64,000 bases of DNA from CANKHA01 sp963731585. Its GTDB lineage: Bacteria > Pseudomonadota > Alphaproteobacteria > Rhizobiales > Xanthobacteraceae. The stretch lies in assembly GCA_963731585.1 (NCBI GenBank), contig CAVSWC010000013.1:310001-374000 (forward strand). The letters are read 5' to 3'. The notes below the pieces were generated by a model, which was not told where the DNA came from, made no database searches, and was given only the letters and a program-made list of their open reading frames with translations. Both the position numbers and the translations under genes were made by a program. Positions 10,032-18,040 of the stretch are shown in pieces (the first letter of the stretch is position 1; each line of letters starts with the position of its first letter).

Positions 10032-10117
10032 TAGTCGGGTGTCTGGCACGAGATAAGGATCAATCAGCCTTATTAAAGTGGCGTCGGCGCGGCGAAAAAG
10101 CCAGGTCCAGCCGGCGT

Positions 10118-10873
10118 TCAGCCCCGCGCAGCAGAATAATAGTCGATTCGCCGTTCCAGTTCCCCCATTCCCGCATCCAGCAGATAGGCAAAGGCGAACA
10201 GGACAAGCAGCAAGGCCCACATGTGTTCCATCAGAAAATTGGTGGAATAGATTTCGAACAAGTAGCCGAAGCCGATCACCGATACGATCAATTGGCCGAT
10301 AATGACGCCTTTCACGGCGCGCACCAGACCCAGCCGGATGCCGGCGAGGATTTCAGGCAACGCGGCCCAGAGATAGATTTTGGTGAAGGCCTGCCAGGGT
10401 GAGGCGCCGTAGCTCTTGGCCATTTCCATCAATGACGGCGAGATGCCACGGCTGCCGGCGCGGGCGTCAAGGATGATGATCCAGATTGCGAACAGCACCA
10501 CGGTGAGCACGATGGTGGTCTCGCCGAAGCCGAATAGCGCCATGATGACCGGCACCAGCGCGGTGAGCGGCGCGCTGACGAACAGGCTGACCCAGGGCAG
10601 CAACAGGCGGTCGATCAGCGGCGAGCGCCCCATGATGACGCCGAGCGGCACGCCGACCAGAACGGAAATCCCCACGCCCAGAATGAACGCCTGCGCGGTG
10701 ATGCGCAGTGCCGACCAGAAGGTTTCCGTCGGAACGATCTCGAACAGCCGCATGATGCAATGCGACAGCGGCGGCAACAGGATCGTTACATGCGCCTGGC
10801 CGATGATCTCCCAGATCAGCGCCCACACCAGGAGCGAAGCGAACTTCGGGATTCTGTATCCGTATAGTTCCAT
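10118..10873 (-). CDS. ABC transporter permease (SsuC/TauC/NitT type)
   Basis: This 251-residue inner-membrane protein has about six hydrophobic segments and the cytoplasmic EAA loop EMAKSYGASPWQAFTKIYLW (about residues 148-167), followed by ALPEILAGIRLGL. Those features define the permease family that imports nitrate, sulfonates, taurine and related small molecules. It lies 2 bp after the ATPase gene and forms the last gene of a four-gene minus-strand set: substrate-binding protein, permease, ATPase, permease. Two different permeases in the set suggest a heterodimeric channel. The substrate cannot be read from the sequence. Confidence 0.92.
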   Translation of the reverse strand: MELYGYRIPKFASLLVWALIWEIIGQAHVTILLPPLSHCIMRLFEIVPTETFWSALRITAQAFILGVGISVLVGVPLGVIMGRSPLIDRLLLPWVSLFVSAPLTALVPVIMALFGFGETTIVLTVVLFAIWIIILDARAGSRGISPSLMEMAKSYGASPWQAFTKIYLWAALPEILAGIRLGLVRAVKGVIIGQLIVSVIGFGYLFEIYSTNFLMEHMWALLLVLFAFAYLLDAGMGELERRIDYYSAARG

Positions 10874-10875
10874 GG

Positions 10876-11664
10876 TTACTCGACGTAGTCCTTGAGGTTC
10901 TGCCAGATCGACTCCACCGTATCGAGATAACCCGGCTCGCGGCGTATCTGGTCCGGCGAGAGCTTGCGCGACAGGCTAGGCTCGATGATCTTCCAGACTT
11001 TGCCCGGACGCGGCGAGAGCAGCACGATGCGGGCGGAGAGATAGACCGCTTCCTCGATGCTATGGGTGACGAACAGGAAGGTGCGCTTCTCGACCGTGAC
11101 GAGCTGCAACAGGTCTTCCTGGAATTTTCGGCGGGTCTGCTCATCGACCGCCGAGAACGGCTCGTCCATCAGCAGTACGTCGGCCTGCACCGCCAGCGCG
11201 CGCGCGAGCCCGACGCGCTGGCGCATGCCGCCGGAAAGCTCATGCGGGTATTTCTGCTCGAAGCCTCGCAGCCCGACCTCACCGATATATTTCTCGGCGA
11301 CCGCTTCGCGCTCGGAGGTGGGAACGCCGCGCAACTCGAGGCCGAAGGCGACATTGCGGATCACGCTGGCCCAGGGCAGCAGCGCGAAGTCCTGGAACAC
11401 AAAGGCGCGCTCGGGTCCCGGCCCTTCCACTTTTTTGCCATTCACCATTACCGTGCCGGTCGCGGGCGTCAGCAGGCCGGCGATGATCTTCAACAGCGTG
11501 GTCTTGCCGCAGCCGGACGGCCCGAGCAGCGAGGTGAGCTGGCCGGCGGGAAAATCGAGGTCGATATCCTGCAGGGCCTGCACCGGGCCGGGATAAATCA
11601 TGGACACCCCGCGCACGCTGACCGCGGCGGCGCCGGTTGTTATTGTTGCGTTTGCTACGGTCAC
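10876..11664 (-). CDS. ABC transporter ATP-binding protein (SsuB/TauB type)
   Basis: This 262-residue ATPase powers the adjacent importer. It shows Walker A GPSGCGKTT (about residues 48-56), the Q-loop VFQDFALLPWASV, the ABC signature LSGGMRQRVGLARAL, Walker B VLLMDEPFSAVD and the switch histidine in FVTHSIEEAVYLS. The GTG start at 11664 overlaps the stop of the upstream permease by 4 bp, which indicates coupled translation. The family imports nitrate, sulfonates, taurine or pyrimidine precursors; the ligand is not determined here. Confidence 0.95.
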   Translation of the reverse strand: MTVANATITTGAAAVSVRGVSMIYPGPVQALQDIDLDFPAGQLTSLLGPSGCGKTTLLKIIAGLLTPATGTVMVNGKKVEGPGPERAFVFQDFALLPWASVIRNVAFGLELRGVPTSEREAVAEKYIGEVGLRGFEQKYPHELSGGMRQRVGLARALAVQADVLLMDEPFSAVDEQTRRKFQEDLLQLVTVEKRTFLFVTHSIEEAVYLSARIVLLSPRPGKVWKIIEPSLSRKLSPDQIRREPGYLDTVESIWQNLKDYVE

Positions 11665-12419
11665 GTGGCGCGCCTTTCAGGCCGGAACAGCATGAGCTCC
11701 AGCCGGTCAAGAACCTCCAAAAAGAGCGCGGAGAGGATGATCACCGAGACGATCGCGGCATACATCTCCGGATATTCCGCGATCGACTGGTGAAAGGTGA
11801 TGAGGTCGCCGATGCCGGTCGGGCTGATCAGCAGCTCGGCGAGGACGGCGCCGACGAAGCCGGCCGCCGTGCCGAGCCGCAGGCCGGCGAAGATCACCGG
11901 GCTCGCCGCCGGCAGGATGACCTTGAAGATGGTCTGCCGCCGCGTGCCGAGAAAAGCGTGGCTCATTTCCAGGAGCGACTTCGGCGTGTGCCGCACGGCC
12001 TTGTAGGAATTCAGCACGATCACCGGCACTGCCATGATGACGACCACCGACACCTTGGCGGCCAGGCCGACGCCATAGGCCAGCACCAGCATTGGGATGA
12101 TGGCCGCCAGCGGCGCTGCCTGCAGCACCAGGAAGAGCGGGATGCCGAGCCACTCGACCCGGCGGTCGAGGCCGGTGGCTAGACCGAGCATCACGCCCAC
12201 GAGCGCCGAGATGGTCACGCCGATCGCCATCGGCACGATGGTGATCGCGAGCGCTTGCGGCAGGCGGCCGTCGCGGGTCATCTCCCAGGCCGCCGCCGCG
12301 GTGGCGGACAGCGAAGGGAAGGCGTTGCTCACCGGCAAGCGGCCGGCATATTCCCAGGCGCCCAGCACGATGACGAAGGACGCCATAGTCAAAGCGGTGG
12401 AACGGAGGTCGCGCGCCAA
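11661..12419 (-). CDS. ABC transporter permease, second subunit (SsuC/TauC type)
   Basis: This 252-residue membrane protein has about six hydrophobic stretches (for example FVIVLGAWEYAGRL near the start and VSVVVIMAVPVIVLNSYKAV in the middle) and the EAA-like loop EMSHAFLGTRRQTIFKVILP followed by AASPVIFAGLRLG. The start is TTG at 12419; no upstream ATG exists in frame before a stop, and ATG 12386 is a shorter alternative. It overlaps the ATPase start by 4 bp. It differs from the permease at 10118, so the channel is likely heterodimeric. Confidence 0.9.
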   Translation of the reverse strand: MARDLRSTALTMASFVIVLGAWEYAGRLPVSNAFPSLSATAAAAWEMTRDGRLPQALAITIVPMAIGVTISALVGVMLGLATGLDRRVEWLGIPLFLVLQAAPLAAIIPMLVLAYGVGLAAKVSVVVIMAVPVIVLNSYKAVRHTPKSLLEMSHAFLGTRRQTIFKVILPAASPVIFAGLRLGTAAGFVGAVLAELLISPTGIGDLITFHQSIAEYPEMYAAIVSVIILSALFLEVLDRLELMLFRPERRAT

Positions 12420-12511
12420 AGTCTTCTCGTTTGCTATTGCGAGTTATTGCGATGAAACAATGCGAGCGCGAAATGCTCGCGCCCGCATTGCCGTCGAGAG
12501 GATGAAAGCGA

Positions 12512-13467
12512 CTACTTCTTGACCGCCTTGTCGTAAGGCGCGAGGTACCAGAAGTCTTCGACCTTCAGGTCCGAGCCGGTGAGCTGCCCGGCTTCGCCAT
12601 AGAACTCGAAGTCCGCCTTGGCCGCATCGCCGCCGCCGATCTTGTAAAGGCCTTCCTTGACGCCGGTGGTGTAGAAGGCGGTGGTCTTTTCCACGATCTC
12701 CTTCGGCAGGTCCTTCAGCATGCCGCGCTTGACGCGCTCCTGCTCGATCATGCCGGGATTCTTCTGCATCTCGTCCCAGAGCTTGACGAACTCGGCGACG
12801 AGGATGTCGGCCTTGTCCTTGTTCTTGTCGAGCCAGTCGGTGCGGGCGAAGAGGATTTCGTCGCTCGACGGGATTTTCGACGCCGGGCAAGGTGGCGAAG
12901 CGGTCGCTGGCCTTTTCCATCAGGATCTTGGTGTTCGGCAGATCGAGGATGGTGGCTTTGATCTGGCCGTTCATCAGCGCAACGATGCGGTTATCCGAGC
13001 CGGCAATGTAATTGCGCTGGCCGAACTGGATGCCCTGACGTTTCGCCATGATGTTGCCGATGGCTTCCGTGCCGCTGCCGCGCGCATGGAAGGTGAAGGG
13101 CTGGCCGTTGAGATCCTTCCAGCTCTTATAGGTGGCCTTCTCGACGATCGGGAAGAACACCAGCCGCGTCAGCGGTGACGAGGTTCTTGATCGTGCCCTG
13201 CGATTTCTGCATCACCGAATAAGGCGTCGCGATGCCGATCTGCGCCTGGCCGCTGATCACCGCCTGGACGGCGAGCTCCTCCTTGGAGAAGGACGTGATC
13301 TTCACATCGACGCCCTTTTCCCTGGCGCGCTCGAAAGCGATCGCCATGGCCAGGGTCTCGACCGAGACCGGCTCACCGAGCGCGACTTGTGCTTGCTGTG
13401 CCGAAGCAGGCGCGGCCAGCGCCGCACTGGCAGCCAGGATCAATGCATAAATGGACAGGTGGGACAT
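12512..13467 (-). CDS. ABC transporter substrate-binding protein, NMT1/SsuA-like (two frameshifts)
   Basis: This is a periplasmic binding protein with a signal peptide (MSHLSIYALILAASAALAAP, then ASAQ) and NMT1-type segments: AIAFERAREKGVDVKITSF, GQAQIGIATPYSVMQK, TFHARGSGTEAIG and a C-terminal TGSDLKVEDFWYLAPYDK. A strong ribosome site GGGAGGAGAG precedes ATG 13467. The frame breaks near 13175 and near 12885 (AAAA where AAA is expected before the IPSSDEILFARTDW stretch). With both extra bases removed the gene is exactly 318 codons. It heads the importer set, with 92 bp to the next permease. The ligand is unknown; sulfonates, nitrate and pyrimidine-like compounds are typical for the family. 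Confidence 0.82.
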
Positions 13468-13795
13468 CAGCTCTCCTCCCGTGCAGCTCCCTTCCCCGGG
13501 GCGGCACCTCTTGGTTGGTTATGGCGGTATTATCAGCTTGAGCGGTGGCCTAAGCAATCAGCCCTTTGGAGGGAAGCGCGGCACTCCGCCACGGTAATGG
13601 AAATTGGCGAGCAAAATCAGCCAATAACGGCCACCGCTGGGGGAGGAAAGCCCGTGCCATTGCTGGCTTATGCCATTGCTGGCAAGAGGCCATACAGGCG
13701 CGGGCGGGCTTTGTGCACCCAAACACGCGCTACCCGCGACTGCGCTGCGACACGTTAGCCGTCTTCGATCGGTAAGCCAGCAACAGGAAGTTTCC
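13468..13795. other. Divergent intergenic region between ABC importer and oxidoreductase
   Basis: No gene is supported in these 328 bp. The region separates divergent transcription units and must hold both promoters. It carries a direct repeat TGCCATTGCTGGC (near 13652 and 13668) that could be a regulator site, but no regulator gene lies next to it. Confidence 0.4.
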
Positions 13796-14626
13796 ATGAG
13801 CGACAGCAAACAATGCATCGGGATCATCGGCGTGGGCCGCATGGGACAACCGATGGTGAAGCATCTGCGCAAGCACGGTTATGAGGTCAATGCCTTTGAC
13901 CTCAACGGCGACAACTGCGCGAAGGTGCAGGCGATGGGCGCAAGCATTGCCCGCAATGCCGCCGGCGTTTGCGACGGAAGCCAATTCGTCATCCTCGGCG
14001 TCGGCTACGACGAGGAGGTGAATGCCGTCTGCCTGGGTGACGGCGGGGTCTTGTCCGCGCTCGCCGCCGGCGGAATTGTCGCCGTCTCCTCCACCGTCTC
14101 GCCGACGACAGTCAAACATCTCGAGGAGGTCGCGGCGCAGAAAGGCTGCTTGATCCTGGACGCGCCGATCTGCCGGGGCCGCTTCTTTGCGGATGAGGGC
14201 AAGTTGCTGGCGCTGTTTGGCGGCAGCGCCGATGTCGTGGCGCGCGGCCGGCCAGTTTATTCCGCTTTTTGCTCCGACATCGCGCATGTCGGCGAGGTCG
14301 GCCATGGCCAGGTGGCGAAGGCGATCAACAATCTGATGCTCTGGATCACCTCGATCGGGCTGATCGAGGCAGGGCGGATTGCCGAGTCGACGGGCATCGA
14401 CCTGCCAAATCTCAGAGACGCGCTGATGCTGAGTTCGGCAAAAAGTCAGGCGCTGGAAGACTGGGATCAGACCAGTTTCACCTGGGCCTTGAAGGATATG
14501 CAGATTGTCGGCGGCATGACGGACGCGGCCGGCCTCGCGCTTCCCATTACCGGAGCCGTGAAGGAGCTGGTCAAGGAAGCGCGCCGGATCAAGGCCACCA
14601 ACCCTCCGGCCTGGACGCGGCAGTAG
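13796..14626 (+). CDS. NAD(P)-dependent 3-hydroxyisobutyrate/beta-hydroxyacid dehydrogenase-like
   Basis: This 276-residue enzyme has the N-terminal Rossmann motif GIIGVGRMGQPMVKHLRKHG (residues about 8-27), the substrate segment DAPICRGRFFADEGKLLALF, and the catalytic lysine region GHGQVAKAINNLM. A helical C-terminal domain follows. The family oxidises beta-hydroxy acids such as 3-hydroxyisobutyrate or tartronate semialdehyde. The substrate loop reads DAPICRG rather than the DAPVSGG seen in classical members, so it belongs to a divergent subgroup and the substrate is open. The start ATG 13796 has AGGAAG 7-8 bases upstream. It diverges from the ABC importer and may act on its cargo, but this is only inference from position. 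Confidence 0.88.
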   Translation: MSDSKQCIGIIGVGRMGQPMVKHLRKHGYEVNAFDLNGDNCAKVQAMGASIARNAAGVCDGSQFVILGVGYDEEVNAVCLGDGGVLSALAAGGIVAVSSTVSPTTVKHLEEVAAQKGCLILDAPICRGRFFADEGKLLALFGGSADVVARGRPVYSAFCSDIAHVGEVGHGQVAKAINNLMLWITSIGLIEAGRIAESTGIDLPNLRDALMLSSAKSQALEDWDQTSFTWALKDMQIVGGMTDAAGLALPITGAVKELVKEARRIKATNPPAWTRQ

Positions 14627-14818
14627 TGGACCTGGGAGAAGTGAGACGGCTCGTCGCACCGAATCGTAAATCCGGCTGCCCGGCAGCTTTTTGCCCAAAA
14701 ATGTGTGGAACCGTACACAAGGGGGGTTCGTTGTCCTGCATAGGGTGAAGGAAGTCGCGTATCGCCTATGAGTAGTGGGTGCTCTCCGGCCCTAGACTTA
14801 GAACGAATGGGAAATCCA

Positions 14819-15013
14819 ATGTCCGACCCAGCGCAGCTTCGCGCCAAGGCGCAGCTCTGTTCCGCGATCGCCGACCTGATGAGCGATCCAGCCGATGCCA
14901 ACACGGCTCGCCATACGGCGGAGCAATATGCTTCGCTGGCTGAAAAGGCAGAGCGGGAACGGGCGGACCAGCAGGACATTGCCGCGCGATCCGCCGGCAA
15001 AGCCTCGGGCTAG
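14819..15013 (+). CDS. Small hypothetical helical protein
   Basis: This 64-residue ORF begins MSDPAQLRAKAQLCSAIADL and is predicted to be all alpha-helical and Ala-rich, with many charged residues. ATG 14819 is chosen over the upstream ATG 14768 because the MSDP start begins the amphipathic region. Codon use is like the neighbours. Short proteins of this kind (AQ-rich, with an AEQYASLAEKAE helix) occur in Bradyrhizobium relatives, but no function is known. Confidence 0.55.
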   Translation: MSDPAQLRAKAQLCSAIADLMSDPADANTARHTAEQYASLAEKAERERADQQDIAARSAGKASG

Positions 15014-15142
15014 TCAGCGCGCGGCAATCCTCGCTCGGCGCGCTCACGCCGAAACCTCGGCCATTCGCGCATATGCAGCGCAGTGCCCGCCTGAGCGAGT
15101 TGCCAGCGACAAGCGCGGTCACGAGACGCCCTGCCGGCCGCT

Positions 15143-15900
15143 CTATTTCAGCGCGATCGTGCCGGTGGGGTCGCCGTCGGTGCCGTTGCCGTTCAGCTTG
15201 TTGCGTCCCATAGGAGGGGATTAGCCCCGAAACGCTAACCAGCAGCCCTCGTTGAGTATTTCCACTCACGGTCGAGTTGCCGATCCGGATGGTGGCACCC
15301 GCCCCGGTGGCGAAGAGACCGATTTCGTTGCTTACGGCGGCGCTGCGATCGATCATAACAGTGGTCGTGCCGGCACCGGCCTCTACAGCGAAGATGCCCT
15401 GGCCACCATTGCCGGCCGAGACACTGTTGCGCACGGTCGCGGTAATTGAAGCCGGTCGTGTCGTTGCCTTGGAAAACCATGCCATGGACATCGGCGTTTT
15501 CCACCCGCATGCGGTCAAGCACGACCGTGGCGCCGCCGCTCCCGCTTGGCAAAACGAGCAGGCCGATCGAGCCACTGTTGGCGATTACCGAATCGGCAAT
15601 GTGGAGTTCGCTGGTTCCGGAGGCAGGCGCAAAGAGAATTCCCCGGTTGGTCCGTCGGATGACGCTGTCGTGCACATGCAAAGCCGCACCCGAGATGAAA
15701 AAGATGCCCTGATTGGCGGTGCCACGCATGATCGATGGTGAGACCGCGCAATGAGACGATAGCGGCAGCGCCGGCCTGAACGATGATGCCGGCGGCGGTT
15801 GATGCCGCCGGTGCCAGTGTTGACTGCCGCGCCGCGTACTATGCGCGGTGCTCCTCGCGGTCCTTGGGGCGGCGCCCTGCGCCGCGGTCCGTGGGCTGAG
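15143..15900 (-). pseudogene. Right-handed beta-helix surface protein, copy 2 (5'-truncated, frameshifted)
   Basis: On the minus strand several frames together spell a parallel beta-helix protein: NTGTGGI and QAGAA-like pieces near 15800, GLTIDHA near 15740, then HVHDSVIRRTNRGILFAPAS, LHIADSVIANSGSIGLLVLP, ATVVLDRMRVENADVHGMVF, GTTTVMIDRSAAVSNEIGLF and IRIGNSTVSGNTQRGLL. After a frame change near 15210 it ends LNGNGTDGDPTGTIALK before TAG at 15143-15145, a natural C-terminus for this family. No signal peptide is seen, because the first third present in copy 1 is absent upstream of about 15900. It needs at least three frame changes. This looks like a decayed tandem paralogue of the gene starting at 16507. 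Confidence 0.7.
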
Positions 15901-15932
15901 CAGTTCGCAGGCGCGCTATGCAGATGCCGCAA

Positions 15933-15962
15933 GAAAAAACCCCGGCGCGAGCCGGGGTTTTG
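15933..15962. terminator. Rho-independent terminator (works on minus strand)
   Basis: A GC-rich stem AACCCCGGC / GCCGGGGTT with a 4-base loop is flanked by A-run and T-run, so on the minus strand it ends in TTTTTTC. It sits just downstream of the outer-membrane protein tail at 15996-16085. Confidence 0.8.
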
Positions 15963-15995
15963 AGTAAGTCAGCAGTTGGTGTTGAGGGGTACTAC

Positions 15996-16085
15996 TTAGA
16001 ACCGGTAAGTCTTCATGCCGAACTTGACGGTGTGGGAACTTGAGCTCGGCATCGAAGCCTCGCCCACATTCTCGACTCCTGATCC
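15996..16085 (-). pseudogene. C-terminal fragment of an outer-membrane beta-barrel protein
   Basis: Read on the minus strand before a TAA at 15996-15998, this 90-bp piece gives VENVGEASMPSSSSHTVKFG followed by MKTYRF. The alternating pattern with a terminal aromatic residue is the BAM-recognition end of an outer-membrane beta-barrel. It is followed by a terminator. The upstream barrel is missing and the fragment is joined directly to beta-helix copy 1, which points to a deletion or recombination event that removed the intervening sequence. Confidence 0.6.
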
Positions 16086-16507
16086 CGTTGGTGGCTCTGC
16101 GGATCACGCTATCACGTACATGCAAGGCCGCGCCGGAGAGGAAGAGGACGCCGTGATTGTCGGTGCCGCATGTCGATGGTCAGTCCGCGCAGGGAGACGG
16201 CCGCAGCGCCCGCCTGGACGACAATGCCGGCGCCATTGGCGCCGGTGTTGATCACGGCCTCGACCCCGTCTGACACGATGCTGATCGGTTTGGTGATGGT
16301 CAGCGGGCCGAAGTTGCCGGAGGACAGAACATTGATCGCGCCGTTGTTGTTGGTCTGGTCATGGGCGAAAGCAAAGGTCCGGCACGGCGCGGTGATCTGG
16401 CAATTGCCGGCGTCGCTGCCGGTCCCGGAGACCCAGGTCGCGATCGCTGCCTGTGCGCTGCCAGTCCCAAGCAGCAACGCCGGCAGCAAAATCCGCGCAG
16501 CTTTCAT
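16086..16507 (-). CDS. Right-handed beta-helix secreted protein, copy 1 (N-terminal part, disrupted)
   Basis: From ATG 16507 the frame gives a signal peptide (MKAARILLPALLLGTGSAQA) and then TWVSGTGSDAGNCQITAPCR, TFAFAHDQTNNNGAINVLSS and GPLTITKPISIVSDGVEAVI, the typical start of a family of secreted beta-helix proteins in Bradyrhizobium relatives. A frame change near 16160 leads into ALHVRDSVIRRATNGI, where the match stops at about 16086 and the sequence becomes an unrelated outer-membrane protein tail. It is therefore probably a non-functional chimera. It is homologous to copy 2 at 15143-15900, which matches it over the middle segment. Confidence 0.65.
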
Positions 16508-16818
16508 TTATTTCTCTCCAAACCCGGGCGCAAATCTAGCAGCGGTGGATAAGTGGGGCAATGCGCGCCGATCGGCACCGACGAAAGGTGCTCGAAGATC
16601 CTGGCGCCCCCCAGGGCGTGCTAAGTTAAATTGAATGCCAACAAACCAGCGCGCCAATAGCGCGCTACGAAGGCACAAACGCGGTTAACCACCTGCCCCG
16701 ATCCCGTCGTCTCGGACGCCAAAAGCCCCAAGCGCCGTTCACGTCTGAAGCTCTAGGACGTCCTGGACAACAGGTGCGTGCGCACGTGCTAATTTTACCG
16801 GCAAAGACGGGACAGCAA
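16508..16818. other. Intergenic region between beta-helix gene and coiled-coil gene
   Basis: These 311 bp separate two divergent genes. An inverted repeat GCGCGCCAATAGCGCGC lies at about 16650. No coding sequence or clear promoter is recognised. Confidence 0.4.
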
Positions 16819-17577
16819 ATGACAGCCAGAGATTGGATTGCGCCCGGAGTGATCGTTGCGATTATGACGGTGTGGCTCACATTGTCCGCCGGACGCTTTG
16901 CATCGATTGACAATCAGTATGCGGACATCGCGGCGAGAATCGACGAGCTTGAGGCAAAGCTGGACCGGAGCAGCAGCGTCATCTCTGCTACAGATAACCG
17001 ACACGCTAATATCGCTAACACAATCGCTGGGGTCGAGGCCAAGTTGGACCGGGGCACCAGCGCTCTTTGGCTGCAAACAGTCAGCAGGCGGCCATCGCCG
17101 CGAGGATCAACGAGCTCGATGCCAAGCTGGATTGGAGCATCAACCACGTTTCTGTGACAGATAATCAGCAAGCTGACATCGCCAAAACGATGGCTGCGCT
17201 CGAGGCCAAGTTGGATCGGGGCATCAAAGCTACTTTCTGCTGCGGACAAATCAGTACGCTGATATTGCCAAAAGGCTCATCGATCTCGATGCCAGGATTG
17301 ACCGCAGCCTTAGCGGTCTTTCTGGTCCGCTCGCCAGGCGTGGTGCAACAACACGGCCCTCGCCGGCCAATTCGGTAAACTGCAGGCGGAATTGAATTCT
17401 CTCAAGCTGCAACTGGAGAGCATCCGCGACAGATTGGAAGCGACTTCAATTCCGCCGGCTCCGCAGCCGCCGGCACCAACTCAAAGAATTAGATTGGGCG
17501 GCGAATGTCGGTGCCGGCGGCGCGAAGTGGTAACCAGCCCGGCCCATGACGCGGGAAAGTTGGAAATCAAAGTATGA
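16819..17577 (+). CDS. Membrane-anchored coiled-coil protein with ~28-residue tandem repeats (frameshifted)
   Basis: ATG 16819 opens MTARDWIAPGVIVAIMTVWL, a single N-terminal membrane helix, followed by repeats of about 28 residues with the core ADIAARIDELEAKLDRS. Further copies are HANIANTIAGVEAKLDRG, AAIAARINELDAKLDWS, ADIAKTMAALEAKLDRG and a divergent one near 17260-17320 (DLDARIDRSLSGLSG in another frame). The final part LNSLKLQLESIRDRLEATS is also coiled coil, then a Pro-rich stretch ends at 17577. At least three frame changes are needed (near 17065, 17240 and 17350). No family name is recognised. The repeat periodicity suggests a periplasmic rod. Confidence 0.6.
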
Positions 17578-17582
17578 GAGAA

Positions 17583-17902
17583 GTGGAGGCTTCTGTTGCC
17601 AGGTGCCTCCGAACCCCGCCTAACGGAGCTTAACCCGCTAGGGCTTCAGACTTGGTTTTTCAAACCGCTTACGCGGCCTGAGCAACCGGAGCATAGTTGT
17701 CGTTTGCAACTAGTGCTTTGGCCCGATAACGGCGGAACCATGCCGAGCAAAAGAGCGTCCTTTACACCCTCGTCGATCCTAGTTCGGCCCCGCCGAAACC
17801 CAGCCTAAAGCCTGGGCTTGGGTGGAGCCGCCGGGTACTGCCCCCGGGTCCGAAAGGTTTATTACGACGTCCATTTATCGCCATAGCCGGGTTGCCCCGA
17901 CA
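17583..17902 (-). ncRNA. ssrA: Transfer-messenger RNA, circularly permuted two-piece form
   Basis: tmRNA rescues stalled ribosomes and tags the nascent peptide for ClpXP. On the minus strand the acceptor piece comes first and ends CGGCTCCACC at about 17821-17830. A spacer (about 17792-17820) follows, then the coding piece starting GGGGCCGAACTAGGATCGAC at 17791. The two ends pair as a 7-bp acceptor stem (GGGGCCG with CGGCTCC) that includes the G3-U wobble used by alanyl-tRNA synthetase. The tag frame is GCA AAC GAC ... GCG TAA at 17707-17669 and reads ANDNYAPVAQAA. A GGAGGC/GCCTCC hairpin at 17583-17616 may mark the 3' end. TATATT near 17909-17914 may be the -10 box. Outer limits are approximate. 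Confidence 0.93.
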
Positions 17903-18040
17903 CCTCGTAATATAGGGGCTGAAGCTTAAGGAAAAAAGACCGGATTTCCGGGCATTCGGGGTCAACAGGGCGCCGCTTTGCGCCGTCCGCTGGCGGTGGC
18001 TACATTATGTCCATCGTCCCTCCAGCACAGACAGGCCGGA

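Noticed and set aside
13796..14626. DAPICRG loop as evidence of a broken dehydrogenase
   Set aside because: A similar loop is seen in a subgroup of the family, and the catalytic Lys region is intact, so it is treated as a variant and not a defect.
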